Shown: one piece after another, positions 44,270 through 53,421 of the stretch
How positions within the stretch are numbered: the first letter of the stretch is position 1
Layout: each line of letters starts with the position of its first letter
NCBI GenBank assembly: GCA_035561075.1
Contig: DATMYF010000182.1
Coordinates: 62,001-126,000 of the forward strand
Direction: 5' to 3'
DNA from: JAMCRM01 sp035561075
GTDB lineage: Bacteria; Acidobacteriota; Terriglobia; Bryobacterales; Bryobacteraceae
Length of the DNA: 64,000 nt
Translations under genes and position numbers: made by a program
Notes under the pieces: generated by a model
What the model was told of the DNA's origin: nothing
The model's input: the letters and a program-made list of their open reading frames with translations, nothing else
Database searches by the model: none

Positions 44270-45136
44270 CTAGATGCGCGCTTCCCGCTTCACGATCGTG
44301 CTACCCGTTCTCTCCAGCGCCAGGGTGAACGCGTCAGCCAGCGTGGCCTTCGTGGTCACGTCAGTCAGCACCACCCCGAGATGCACGATCGTCTGAGCAA
44401 TTTGCGGCCGTATGCCGCTGATCAGGCAATCGGCGCCCATCAGTCGCGCCGCCGCCACGGTCTTCAGCAGGTGCTGCGCAACCAGGGTATCCACAGTCGG
44501 AACGCCTGTGATGTCGATAATTGCGATGCTCGCGCCGGTCGTCACGATCTGCTGCAGCAGGCTCTCCATCACAACCTGGGTGCGGGCGCTATCGAGCGTC
44601 CCGATCAGCGGCAGGGCAAGAATTCCCTCCCAAAGCTTCACCACCGGCGTCGAGAGTTCCAGCATCTCCTGCTGCTGCCGCGCGATCAGCTCATCTCGTG
44701 ATTTCTGATACGCTTCCATCGTCGAGATGCCCATTCGATCGAGTGCCAAGGTGGCCGTCCAGATGTCCGAGGCCAAGCCAGCGGCGTCGGCGTCGTACTC
44801 CTGGCGGAGACGCGCGAACAGCGGCAGCTTCAGGGAAAACACGAACATGGCAGTGTCGGCGGGGCTGAAACCCATGCGGGCGCGCTCCCGCGAAAGATCC
44901 GCCAGGATGTCGCGCGCGCGGGACCATCGTTCCCCACTCCCGTCTGCCAGGCCCCCCTCCTGCGCCGCTTCGCGCAACGCGCCCAGGAACTCGCGGCATT
45001 GCTCCCGCAACTCCGTTTCCCTGATCAGCGCCCGGTTGTGAGTGGAGGCAAGCTGCTGCCGGACCCAATCCGAGAGGATTTCCGTTTCATACCTGCTCAG
45101 GACGTCGGCAATTCGTGTGTTTCCTGTTGGCTGCAT
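44270..45136 (-). CDS. rsbR: Stressosome sensor RsbR
   Basis: 288 residues starting MQPTGNTRIADVLSRYETEIL. The N-terminal all-helical domain (RsbRD-type, about 1-150) replaces the globin-like sensor of Bacillus RsbRA. The C-terminal STAS domain keeps both Thr sites, in IIDITGVPTVDTLVAQHLL and GIRPQIAQTIVHLG. It is the first gene of the six-gene operon. The signal sensed is unknown. An alternative start at 45184 would add 16 residues without family support. Confidence 0.9.
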   Translation of the reverse strand: MQPTGNTRIADVLSRYETEILSDWVRQQLASTHNRALIRETELREQCREFLGALREAAQEGGLADGSGERWSRARDILADLSRERARMGFSPADTAMFVFSLKLPLFARLRQEYDADAAGLASDIWTATLALDRMGISTMEAYQKSRDELIARQQQEMLELSTPVVKLWEGILALPLIGTLDSARTQVVMESLLQQIVTTGASIAIIDITGVPTVDTLVAQHLLKTVAAARLMGADCLISGIRPQIAQTIVHLGVVLTDVTTKATLADAFTLALERTGSTIVKREARI

Positions 45137-45237
45137 GCGCTCATTGCTCCGTATGCGTCGATTCGCACATTGGGGATTATACACTTGGGCCTGACGGCGT
45201 CGGGCCAGGGGCGTCTGCTATTTGGTGATCGGGGGCA

Positions 45238-46191
45238 CTAGAACGTGACGCGTTTGACGCGCGCGTTTGTGAGGAACCGCTCCACCTCGGCTCGCGCGGG
45301 GGCGGAGGCTTGGGCGCCGGCCCGGGTTACCGAAATGGCCGCCGCCGCGGAGGCGAACCGGATCGCTTCTGGAATCGACCGGTCGGCCAGCGCCACGGCC
45401 AACCCGGCGTTGAAAGTATCACCCGCGGCGGTAGTATCCCGCGGCTCCACTTCGTACGCGGGGAAGTGGCATCCACCGTCCTCGCCGTCCCAGTAGCAGC
45501 CCTGGTCACCCAGCTTGACGATGACCGACGCGGGACCCGCCTGGCGCAATGCCGCAGCCAGCGCCGGAGCGTCCCCAGGCGCTACCCGCGCGGCCGGCCT
45601 GCCCAGCAGCATCAGGGCTTCGCTCTCGTTGGGTGTGAGAATATCGACCTGCGACAGAAGCTCCCGCGGAAGCGCTTGCGCGGGAGCCGGGTCGAGCACC
45701 GTTCGGAGGCCCTCTTCGCGCGCCAGAGCCAGCGCCGCTGCTACCGTGTCGAGCGGCGTCTCCAGTTGGAACAGCGCCAGCGCCGCACCCCGGAAGACCT
45801 TCCGCATGGCTTCCACATCCGCCGCCGCTAGCGAGTGGTTGGCGCCCGAGGCGACCACGATGGAGTTCTGCCCCCCGCCGTCCACCCAGATCAGCGCTAC
45901 CCCTGTGGGCTCGGACCGCGCCGCGTGCACCGCGCTCACGTCCACTCCCGCCGCCGAGAGGCTGGCCTTCAGGTGGTCGGCAAATACGTCGTATCCCACC
46001 CGCCCGACCATCCGGACCGCGACCGCGTCGCCTCCAAGTTTGCCCGCCGCACATGCCTGGTTGGCGCCCTTGCCTCCGGGAATCATCTGGAAATCGCGGC
46101 CCAGCACGGTCTCGCCCGGCGCCGGCAGGTGGTCCACCCGCACCACGAAGTCCATGTTGAGGCTGCCCACCACGACAACCGCGGGTTTCAT
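45238..46191 (-). CDS. rbsK: Ribokinase (PfkB family)
   Basis: A 317-residue sugar kinase that phosphorylates ribose at O5. VVGSLNMDFVVRVDHLPAPG and IPGGKGANQACAAGKLG are ribokinase signatures. The C-terminal signature TTAAGDTFNAGLAVALA includes the catalytic Asp. ATG 46191 overlaps the DUF507 stop by four bases. Substrates of close relatives vary, but the N-terminal motifs favour ribose. Confidence 0.88.
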   Translation of the reverse strand: MKPAVVVVGSLNMDFVVRVDHLPAPGETVLGRDFQMIPGGKGANQACAAGKLGGDAVAVRMVGRVGYDVFADHLKASLSAAGVDVSAVHAARSEPTGVALIWVDGGGQNSIVVASGANHSLAAADVEAMRKVFRGAALALFQLETPLDTVAAALALAREEGLRTVLDPAPAQALPRELLSQVDILTPNESEALMLLGRPAARVAPGDAPALAAALRQAGPASVIVKLGDQGCYWDGEDGGCHFPAYEVEPRDTTAAGDTFNAGLAVALADRSIPEAIRFASAAAAISVTRAGAQASAPARAEVERFLTNARVKRVTF

Positions 46192-46775
46192 CGCCCCAGG
46201 TCGATTCCCAGTTTTTTGAGTTCTTCGGAGTAGTAGCGCCGGTGGAGCAGGTCCCACTCTTCGGTGCCTTCCGGGATCTCGCGCTTTTGCGTGCGGATCT
46301 TCTGGCGCGCCGCACGATCCACCTTGTCCTCTACCGTGAGCAGTTCCGTCATCTCCCGGACGATTTCGAGGCGCAGGTCGTTTGCCGGTTTCTTCACCCG
46401 AAGTTCGCGGGATTTCCGGAGCATTGCCACCAGCTTGTGCGACATGTCCGTCACCTTGTCGCGCGACAGCTTCATCGGATCCCCGCTGTCGCGCCCCGAG
46501 GCGCGGATCACCTTGCGCTGCGCAATCAGGGTGTTCTTGATGCGCCGGAACATCTCCTGGTAGCTCACGCCTTCCCGGCGCATATAGTCGCTGTACTCGC
46601 TCAGAATCTCCCGGACCTCATCGTTGAGGCGGTCTTCCACAGCGAGTTCGTCGTTGATCACACGGGTGATCAGCTCCGTGACCCCGTCCGGGTTCACGGT
46701 CTCGATGAAGATGGGGCTCAGCCTTTTCACAAGCTGTCGCGAAAGGTAGGCGACGAATTCCCTGGCAAGCAACAT
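46188..46775 (-). CDS. DUF507 protein
   Basis: A 195-residue cytoplasmic protein made of two related halves, each helical and charged: LLAREFVAYLSRQLVKRLSP and MKLSRDKVTDMSHKLVAMLR. This matches DUF507, a small family found in Acidobacteria, Aquificae and delta-type bacteria; its function is unknown. The start MLLAREF at 46775 fits the family better than the open frame upstream. It is coupled by ATGA to ribokinase. A divergent MFS gene starts 52 bases away. Confidence 0.75.
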   Translation of the reverse strand: MLLAREFVAYLSRQLVKRLSPIFIETVNPDGVTELITRVINDELAVEDRLNDEVREILSEYSDYMRREGVSYQEMFRRIKNTLIAQRKVIRASGRDSGDPMKLSRDKVTDMSHKLVAMLRKSRELRVKKPANDLRLEIVREMTELLTVEDKVDRAARQKIRTQKREIPEGTEEWDLLHRRYYSEELKKLGIDLGR

Positions 46776-46827
46776 TGATTGTTTCGCATTGTAGTGTATC
46801 ACGCGACATGGTTTATGATCGTGCGTG

Positions 46828-48042
46828 ATGGCCTTCCCCCTACCCGCGGATGCCCCGCCGCGCGCCACGTTCACCGGCCGCTGGGCACCCGTCGCGAGCA
46901 TGTGGCTCGTCTCCCTGATCAGCTACATCGATCGCAACACCCTCGCCCTGCTGGCCCCGACCATCCTTAAAGAGACCGGCCTTTCGGGCGAGCAGTACGG
47001 CTTCATCATCGCCGGCTTCTCCGTGGCCTACACAATCGGGAACCCGCTGTGGGGCCGCATTCTGGACCGCGTCGGGCTGCGCCGCGGCATGGCCGTATCG
47101 GTTTCTGTGTGGACCCTCGCCTCGGCCGCACACGCCCTGGCCACCGGCTTCGGCAGTTTTGCCGCCGCCCGCGCCGCGCTCGGCTTCGGGGAGGGCGCCA
47201 CGTTCCCGGGAGGTCTCCGCACCGTTACCCAGACCCTGCCTCCCGATGCCCGCGGCCGCGGAATCGCGGTCGCCTACAGCGGCGGTTCTCTCGGGGCCAT
47301 CGTCACCCCCCTAATCGTCACTCCGGTCTTCCTCGCCTGGGGATGGCGAGGCGCCTTCCTTTTCACCGGCATGATCGGAGCCGCCTGGGTGCTGCTATGG
47401 TGTTTCCTTTCGCGGCGGCCCGACTTGCGCGTGATCCCGCGGCCTCTCAAATTCTCCCCGTCCGGCCGGCCCGCGCCGCGCCTCCGCGACGCCCGCCTGT
47501 GGAGCTTCATGTGCGCCTACGCCTTCGGCGCGCTCCCCATCGGGTTCGTGCTCTACGGCGCATCTATCTATCTCGCACAGGGCCTCCACCAGAGCCAGGC
47601 CACCATCGGCAAGTTGCTGTGGATCCCGCCCATCGGCTGGGAGATCGGCTATTTCGCCTGGGGATGGCTGGCCGACCGCGGCACACCCCTCCGCATCCTG
47701 ATGGCCGCGGCGGCTATTCTTTGCATGCCCCTGGCCGCCCTCCCCTGGGCGGCATCCCTCACCCCCTTCATGATGGGCCTCTTCATAACGATGTTCGGCG
47801 CCTCGGGCTTCATCGTCCTCTCGATGGCCTATGCCACCCGAGTCTTCTCCTCCGCCCACTCAGGCTTGATAGCGGGAATCGGTGCAGGGGCCTGGAGCGC
47901 TGCCGTGGCGGGCTTCATGCCCATCCTCGGCCGTCTCTTCGACCTCCACCGCTACCCCGAGGCATTCCTGATAGCCGCCGCTGCACCGGCCCTTGGCTTC
48001 CTGACCTGGCGCCAGCTCGACCGAGCAGGAGATAGGCTATAG
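46828..48042 (+). CDS. MFS transporter, ACS/hexuronate-like
   Basis: A 404-residue protein with 12 hydrophobic segments. The loop signature GRILDRVGLRRGMAVS lies after TM2, and LGFGEGATFPGGLRTV resembles the anion:cation symporter branch, which imports hexuronates and other organic acids. Start ATG 46828, next to an in-frame GTG at 46825. The C-terminal residues AGDRL and the stop are encoded in a GGAGAT-type repeat tract, which suggests that the repeat has changed the original end. Neighbours suggest sugar-acid uptake. Confidence 0.82.
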   Translation: MAFPLPADAPPRATFTGRWAPVASMWLVSLISYIDRNTLALLAPTILKETGLSGEQYGFIIAGFSVAYTIGNPLWGRILDRVGLRRGMAVSVSVWTLASAAHALATGFGSFAAARAALGFGEGATFPGGLRTVTQTLPPDARGRGIAVAYSGGSLGAIVTPLIVTPVFLAWGWRGAFLFTGMIGAAWVLLWCFLSRRPDLRVIPRPLKFSPSGRPAPRLRDARLWSFMCAYAFGALPIGFVLYGASIYLAQGLHQSQATIGKLLWIPPIGWEIGYFAWGWLADRGTPLRILMAAAAILCMPLAALPWAASLTPFMMGLFITMFGASGFIVLSMAYATRVFSSAHSGLIAGIGAGAWSAAVAGFMPILGRLFDLHRYPEAFLIAAAAPALGFLTWRQLDRAGDRL

Positions 48043-48127
48043 GAGATGGGAGATAGGGAATGTGCTGCTGCCCCGCTTTGCGCAACGGCCGCATCTCCCA
48101 TCTCCCATCCCCCGTCTCCCATCTTGT
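48042..48127. repeat. Heptamer tandem repeats in inverted orientation
   Basis: GGAGATGGGAGATAGGG (48042-48058) is followed 34 bases later by about four tandem copies of ATCTCCC with small changes (48093-48120). The two blocks are inverted relative to each other and could form a hairpin of about 14 base pairs. The tract overlaps the end of the MFS gene and lies before the oxidoreductase start. Confidence 0.75.
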
Positions 48128-48163
48128 TATGATGTTGTTTCACCTCACCACTGGAGAACACAC

Positions 48164-49447
48164 ATGGCGGACAGCATCGAGCGCCGGGATTTCCTGAAAA
48201 CCACCGCGGCGGCAGCGGTTACGGCGGGTCCCGCCGTCCTTTCCGCACGCGGCCAGAACGATAAGATTACCCTCGGCTGGATCGGCGTCGGAACCCGCGG
48301 CAATGCGGGTATCGAATGGCTCAAAAAGGCCGCGCCGGACAGCATCCACTTCAAGGCCGTCTGCGATACCTACCAGGGCTACATCGCGCGCGCCAAAGAC
48401 CGCGTCAACACCGTCTGGGGTAATACACCCCAGGCATATAACGACTACCGCGAACTCCTCGCCGACAAGTCCATCGACGCGGTTTTCATCATGACGCCCG
48501 AGCATCTCCACCATGAGATGACCATCGCGGCGCTCAACGCGGGAAAACACGTCTACATCGAGAAGCCCCTCGCCCACACCATCGAAGAGGGCTGGGACAT
48601 CATCAAGGCGTGGAAGAAGTCCGGCAAGGTCTGCCAGGTGGGTACTCAGAACCGCAGCTCCAGCCTCTATAAAAGGGCTAAGGAACTGGTCGGCCAAGGG
48701 CTCATCGGTGACGTCCATTACGTGCGCGCCTTCTGGTACCGCAACAGCAACCCGAAAGAGCCGGCCTGGCGTTATGTCATCCCCGCCGACACCAACGAAT
48801 CCAATACCGACTGGAAGCGCTTTCTCGGCCCTGCCCCCAAACGGCCCTTCGATAAGCGGCGCTACTTCCAGTGGCGGCTTTATTGGGACTACTCAGGCGG
48901 CATCTCGACCGATCTGCTCGTGCACCAGACCGACATCGTCAACTTCATGCTGAACAAGGCGACGCCGGCCTCCTGCATGGCTTCGGGCGCCATCTACCGC
49001 TGGACCGACCAGGATGACGACCGCGACACGCCCGATACCTTTAGCGCCATCTACGAATACCCCGGGAAGCTGCAGATCAACTATTCCTGCTACTTCGGCA
49101 ACGTGCACTACGGCTACGGCGAGCAGTTGATGGGCACCGAGGGCACCATCGAGGTGCTCAATCGCCAGGACCTCTACTTCCACCCGGAGAACTATAAAAA
49201 TGTGCCTCCCGCAGTGAAGAACAAGGCGCCCATCCACCTCAACAGCCTGAAGGACTTCCAGGAAGCCGACGGCGCCATCAACCACTTCGCCAACTTCGTG
49301 AAGGCCATCCAGGGCAAAGAGAAGGTGATCGCCCCGCCGGACGTCGGCCAGCAGGCTGCCATCTCCGGCCATATGGCCACCCTTTCCTACAAGCAGGGCA
49401 AGAAGATCATCTGGGACGACGGCTCCAGTAAGTACCGCTTCGTCTAA
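48164..49447 (+). CDS. Gfo/Idh/MocA-family oxidoreductase with Tat signal
   Basis: A 427-residue protein. The N-terminus ERRDFLKTTAAAAVTAG is a twin-arginine-type signal, with RRDFLK matching the motif. The NAD(P)-binding fold has IGWIGVGTRGNAG-like residues (LGWIGVGTRGNAG), and the catalytic block is HVYIEKPLAHTIEEG, with the family EKP. Such exported dehydrogenases act on sugars or glycosides in the periplasm with a prebound cofactor. ATG 48164 has GGAG nine bases upstream. It is followed by a strong terminator. Confidence 0.88.
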   Translation: MADSIERRDFLKTTAAAAVTAGPAVLSARGQNDKITLGWIGVGTRGNAGIEWLKKAAPDSIHFKAVCDTYQGYIARAKDRVNTVWGNTPQAYNDYRELLADKSIDAVFIMTPEHLHHEMTIAALNAGKHVYIEKPLAHTIEEGWDIIKAWKKSGKVCQVGTQNRSSSLYKRAKELVGQGLIGDVHYVRAFWYRNSNPKEPAWRYVIPADTNESNTDWKRFLGPAPKRPFDKRRYFQWRLYWDYSGGISTDLLVHQTDIVNFMLNKATPASCMASGAIYRWTDQDDDRDTPDTFSAIYEYPGKLQINYSCYFGNVHYGYGEQLMGTEGTIEVLNRQDLYFHPENYKNVPPAVKNKAPIHLNSLKDFQEADGAINHFANFVKAIQGKEKVIAPPDVGQQAAISGHMATLSYKQGKKIIWDDGSSKYRFV

Positions 49448-49465
49448 GGCCGGCACCAATACCAG

Positions 49466-49502
49466 GGCCGCGAGTGCGCACTGCGCTCGCGGCCTTTTTT
49501 TC
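49466..49502 (+). terminator. Rho-independent terminator
   Basis: GGCCGCGAG and CTCGCGGCC form a nine-base-pair stem, extended by an inner GC pair, around a short loop. A run of seven Ts follows. It lies 18 bases after the oxidoreductase stop. Confidence 0.88.
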
Positions 49503-49520
49503 TGTTAGGATAGGCACTCT

Positions 49521-50681
49521 ATGTCCGCCCAATACTCGAAGACACGGCTCATTCCGGCCGCGATTCTGGCAATTCTCGTGTACGGCATGATCGCCCCGAT
49601 GCTGGGTACGCTGCTGCCCCAGCTTGCGCAGAGGTTCAATCTCAGCAAAGGCGACCAGGGCATGGTTGCCCTGGCCCAGGCGATTGGCTTGATCATCGCG
49701 TCCGTTTCGGCGGGCCCGCTGGTCGATAATAAAGGCAAGAAGACGGGTCTGGTCCTCGGCCTTGGCACCGTCGTGGTGGCTCTGTTCGCCATCCCGAACT
49801 CCACCGGGTTCGCGATGCTCGCGGCGTTGATGCTGCTGCTGGGTCTGGGCGGCGGCATTATCGTAACCGCGGCCAACGCACTGGTCAGCGACATTAGTGA
49901 AGACCGCCGCGCCTCCGTGCTCAACCTGCTGAACCTGTTCTTCGGACTCGGCGGGCTGCTCACTCCCGCTGTGGCGGGCTTCTTCTTCGCGGAAAACACC
50001 ATAGGCCTCGCCTACATGGTGGCCACCCTCACGGCGGTAACGTTCCTGGTCCACGCCACCACCCCCATGCCGCCCCCCAGCGGCGATCGCGGGTTCAACG
50101 CCAGCGAGGCCGGCAACGTGCTGGGCCGCCCGGCGCTCTGGCTGCTCTCTCTCTTCATGTTCCTGTACGTCTCGTGCGAAGTGGGGGTCTGGAACTGGCT
50201 CACCAGCTACCTGACCGCGCGCGGCATCCCCGAGGCCAGCGCCCTGAAAATCCTTTCCCTGGGCTTCGCCTTCGGCATGCTCGTCGGCCGCGTGGTCGTC
50301 TCCCCTATTCTCATGAAGGTGCCGGCCGCGACCGTTACCCTGGCCGCCGCCGTCTTGATGGCCGTCACGACGTTCGCCATGCTGCAGACCAGCGATCCAT
50401 TCATGGCGGGCGTGCTGGTCTTCCTGGCTGGTCTCGCCATGGCGCCGGTCTTCCCCACCACCCTCGCGATCGTCGGGGACGTTTTCCCGCGCATGACCGC
50501 TACTGCGATGGGAATCGTCATCACCTGCGGCTGGCTCGGGCTGGCCGTCAGTTCCCCCATCATCGGAGCCGTTTCGGAGACCGCCGGCCTGGGCACCGCC
50601 CTGCTGCTCCTGCCCGGCTTCTCCATCCTGATGGTGATTGTGAACTTCGTAATGCGGCCGATGCTGTACAAAAAAGCGTAG
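49521..50681 (+). CDS. MFS transporter, FucP-like sugar permease
   Basis: A 386-residue protein with 12 hydrophobic segments. The pattern ALAQAIGLIIASVSAGPLVDNKGKK after TM2 and a short central loop resemble the fucose/glucose:proton symporter branch. TAGGATAGG is a fair ribosome-binding site before ATG 49521. It begins just after a terminator, so it probably has its own promoter. The next gene, an aldonate dehydratase, suggests a sugar or sugar-acid substrate. Confidence 0.82.
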   Translation: MSAQYSKTRLIPAAILAILVYGMIAPMLGTLLPQLAQRFNLSKGDQGMVALAQAIGLIIASVSAGPLVDNKGKKTGLVLGLGTVVVALFAIPNSTGFAMLAALMLLLGLGGGIIVTAANALVSDISEDRRASVLNLLNLFFGLGGLLTPAVAGFFFAENTIGLAYMVATLTAVTFLVHATTPMPPPSGDRGFNASEAGNVLGRPALWLLSLFMFLYVSCEVGVWNWLTSYLTARGIPEASALKILSLGFAFGMLVGRVVVSPILMKVPAATVTLAAAVLMAVTTFAMLQTSDPFMAGVLVFLAGLAMAPVFPTTLAIVGDVFPRMTATAMGIVITCGWLGLAVSSPIIGAVSETAGLGTALLLLPGFSILMVIVNFVMRPMLYKKA

Positions 50682-50771
50682 CCCCTGTTCCCGTCCCGGC
50701 AGGTCGAAATGGCCTGCCGGACCGTATCCTTCCGCACCACACTCTGCTACTATCGTAGTTTCCCCAGCTTT

Positions 50772-52745
50772 ATGCGTACCTCCCTCGAGGCCATTCTCGA
50801 CTCGGGCGACCTGTCTTTGTACGACGTGCGCTCCAGCGCGCCCGGTCCCCCCGGCACTCTGCCTGTCACCCCGGAGATGCTGCTAACCCGGCCATCCGGA
50901 GACCTCTTCGGCTGGACCCAGAACGCCGGCATGGGATGGGACCCCGCCGCTCTGGGCGGCCCCGAGATCCTGATCCTCAGCACCCACGGCGGCATCCGCG
51001 CCGCGGACGGCACACCCGTGGCGCTCGGCTACCATACCGGCCACTGGGAAGTGGGGCTCCTCATGGACGCCGCAGCCAAGGAACTCAAGAGCCTCGGCGC
51101 GGTTCCCTTTGCCGGCTACTGCACGGACCCGTGCGACGGCCGGAGCCAGGGCACCACCGCCATGTTCGACAGCTTGCCCTATCGTAACGACGCCGCAGCC
51201 GTTTTCCGCCGGCTGATCCGGTCCTTGCCCACCCGTCGCGGGGTCCTGGGCGTGGCGACCTGCGATAAGGGCTTACCGGCCATGATGATGGCGCTGGCGG
51301 CCATGCGCGACTTGCCCTCCGTTCTGTTGCCCGGCGGCGTCACCCTGCTGCCCGAAAAGGGCGAAGATGCCGGCAAGGTGCAATCCGTGGGGGTGCGTTA
51401 CACCCATGGCGAGATCACTCTCGAAGAAGCCGCGGACGTCATGTGCCATGCCTGTGGCACCCCCGGCGGCGGCTGTCAGTTCCTGGGTACCGCGGCCACC
51501 TCCCAGGTTGTGGCCGAGGCGCTGGGGATGTGCCTCACCCACGCCGCGCTCTCGCCCTCCGGCCATCCCATCTGGACCGATATGGGGCGCCGCTCCGCCC
51601 GCGCCCTCCTGGCCCTTGAATCGCGCGGCATCAAAATGCGCGACATCCTCACCGATGCCGCCCTGCGCAACGCCATGGCGGTGCACGCGGCTTTCGGAGG
51701 GTCCACCAACCTGATCCTGCACCTACCCGCCGTAGCCCACGCCGCCGGCCTGCGCCGTCCCACCGCGGACGATTGGGCCGCCGTGAACCGCCGCGTCCCG
51801 CGACTTGTGGATGCGCTACCGAACGGCCCACGCTCGCACGCCACCGTGCAAGTCTTCCTGGCCGGCGGCGTCCCGGAGGTCATGCTGCACCTCCGCCGCG
51901 CCGGGCTACTCGAAACCGAGGTCCTCACCGCCAGCGGAGAGACCCTCGGCCGCATGCTCGACTGGTGGGAGGCTTCCCCGCGCCGCGCCGCTCTCCGCCG
52001 CGTCCTGGTGGAGCGCGACGGCATCGACCCGGACGACGTGATCATGGACCCCGACGGCGCCCGCGCCCGCGGCCTCACCTCCACCGTCACCTTTCCAAAG
52101 GGCAACCTCGCGCCCGAAGGCTCCGTCGTCAAGAGCACCGCCATCGATCCTTCGGTGGTGGACCCCGACGGCGTCTATCGCAAGACCGGCCCCGCCCGCG
52201 TCTTCACCACCGAAGCCGCCGCCATGGCGGCCATTAAGGATACCGGCCGCGGCGGTATCAAACCCGGCGACGTCCTGGTCCTGATCTGCCGCGGCCCCAT
52301 GGGTGCCGGGATGGAGGAGACCTACCAGATCACCTCGTCCCTCAAATACCTGCCCTTCGGCAAGCAGGTGGCCGTCCTCACCGACGCGCGCTTCAGCGGC
52401 GTCTCCACCGGTGCCTGCATCGGCCACGTCTCCCCGGAGGCCCTGGCCGGCGGCCCGATCGGAAAGCTGCTTGACGGCGACCTGGTGGAAATCGTCATCG
52501 ACCGCCTCAACCTTACTGGCACGGTGAATCTGGTGGGCGCCGGCGGCCGTACGTTCGATGCCCGGGAAGGCGCCCGCGTGCTGGCCTCGCGCCCGCCGCG
52601 TCCGGACCTTGCCCCGGACCCCGCTCTACCCGACGACACGCGCCTCTGGGCGGCGCTCCAAAACGTCAGCGGCGGTTCCTGGGGCGGCGCGGTTTTCGAT
52701 ACGGAAGCAATTTTGAAGGCTTTGGGAGGAATCTCCACCCCATGA
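50772..52745 (+). CDS. YjhG/YagF-type D-xylonate (aldonate) dehydratase
   Basis: A 657-residue IlvD/Edd-family Fe-S enzyme that removes water from sugar acids to give 2-keto-3-deoxy acids. The order of blocks matches E. coli YjhG along the whole length: LTRPSGDLFGWTQNAGMGW, CTDPCDGRSQGTTAMFD, GVATCDKGLPA, HAAFGGSTN and TDARFSGVSTGACIGHV. Cys in DPCDG, TCDKG and the CHACG block are cluster-ligand candidates. ATG 50772 gives a protein of the family length. Xylonate is the known substrate; others such as gluconate-type acids cannot be excluded. Confidence 0.9.
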   Translation: MRTSLEAILDSGDLSLYDVRSSAPGPPGTLPVTPEMLLTRPSGDLFGWTQNAGMGWDPAALGGPEILILSTHGGIRAADGTPVALGYHTGHWEVGLLMDAAAKELKSLGAVPFAGYCTDPCDGRSQGTTAMFDSLPYRNDAAAVFRRLIRSLPTRRGVLGVATCDKGLPAMMMALAAMRDLPSVLLPGGVTLLPEKGEDAGKVQSVGVRYTHGEITLEEAADVMCHACGTPGGGCQFLGTAATSQVVAEALGMCLTHAALSPSGHPIWTDMGRRSARALLALESRGIKMRDILTDAALRNAMAVHAAFGGSTNLILHLPAVAHAAGLRRPTADDWAAVNRRVPRLVDALPNGPRSHATVQVFLAGGVPEVMLHLRRAGLLETEVLTASGETLGRMLDWWEASPRRAALRRVLVERDGIDPDDVIMDPDGARARGLTSTVTFPKGNLAPEGSVVKSTAIDPSVVDPDGVYRKTGPARVFTTEAAAMAAIKDTGRGGIKPGDVLVLICRGPMGAGMEETYQITSSLKYLPFGKQVAVLTDARFSGVSTGACIGHVSPEALAGGPIGKLLDGDLVEIVIDRLNLTGTVNLVGAGGRTFDAREGARVLASRPPRPDLAPDPALPDDTRLWAALQNVSGGSWGGAVFDTEAILKALGGISTP

Positions 52746-53161
52746 TGCGACGAACCAGAGCAGTATTGTTGTGTGCCCTGCTAACAACGTTGGCCACCAT
52801 CTCGTTCGGCATGACTTCGCTTGAAGCACGCCTCGATCGCCAGATGCGCTTCTGGCAGAAAAGGCTGGGCCTCGAAGAGTGGAGCCTGGCCGTGCAGGTC
52901 GTCCGGCAGTCCGCGCTCGATAAGCATACCTGGGGCAACGCCGAATGGGACCCCGAGACCAGGACCGGCCTGATCAAGGTTCTGGATCCCCGAGATTACA
53001 ACCTCAAGGGCAGGGAACTCAATCACGACATGGAGTGCACCATCGTGCACGAGCTCGTGCACATCCAGGTGGCTCCGCTCGCGTCGCCCGACGATGAGAC
53101 CCGCGAGGAGGTGGTCAACCGCATCATGACCGCTCTGATCAACCGCCCCTGCCCGAATTAG
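52742..53161 (+). CDS. Exported HELVH-motif metalloprotease-like protein
   Basis: A 139-residue protein with a signal peptide (AVLLCALLTTLATISFG). The mature part has a zinc-protease-like motif CTIVHELVHIQVAP (HExxH) and further acidic residues (DDETREEVVNRI) that could give the third ligand. It is shorter than most metalloproteases, so activity is uncertain. It overlaps the dehydratase stop by ATGA and is followed by two other small envelope genes. Confidence 0.65.
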   Translation: MMRRTRAVLLCALLTTLATISFGMTSLEARLDRQMRFWQKRLGLEEWSLAVQVVRQSALDKHTWGNAEWDPETRTGLIKVLDPRDYNLKGRELNHDMECTIVHELVHIQVAPLASPDDETREEVVNRIMTALINRPCPN

Positions 53162-53214
53162 CGAACCGCGGGCGCGCCCGTTCTGGTACTCTGATTCTCT
53201 GCGGAGGCGCCTGC

Positions 53215-53421
53215 ATGGAACTCAGAAACTACGTCTTGTCGATCTTCATCTCGCTCAGCATCGGGCTGGCAGGCTTCGTGCTGGCTTATAAAATTTTCGA
53301 CTGGCTCACCCCCGGGATCACCTTTGCCCAGCAGTTGCGCGAGGACAACCGATCGGTAGCCATCTTCCTGGCGGGCCTGTTTGTCGGCCTCGGCCTGCTG
53401 CTCGGTAACGCGATCAAGTGA
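53215..53421 (+). CDS. Small membrane protein, DUF350-like
   Basis: 68 residues with two hydrophobic helices (VLSIFISLSIGLAGFVLAY and VAIFLAGLFVGLGLLLG) separated by a short polar loop containing REDNRSVA, which matches one half-unit of DUF350 membrane proteins. Function is unknown. GGAGGCG precedes the start. Its TGA overlaps a GTG start of the next gene. Confidence 0.65.
   Translation: MELRNYVLSIFISLSIGLAGFVLAYKIFDWLTPGITFAQQLREDNRSVAIFLAGLFVGLGLLLGNAIK

Noticed and set aside
47049..48035. Open frame of about 330 codons on the same strand as the MFS gene in another frame
   Set aside because: It is Arg/Pro/His-rich and has no membrane segments or family pattern, unlike the MFS frame.
48093..48127. 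Tandem ATCTCCC units considered as a CRISPR-like array
   Set aside because: The units are seven bases long, head to tail and without spacers, and no cas gene is present.
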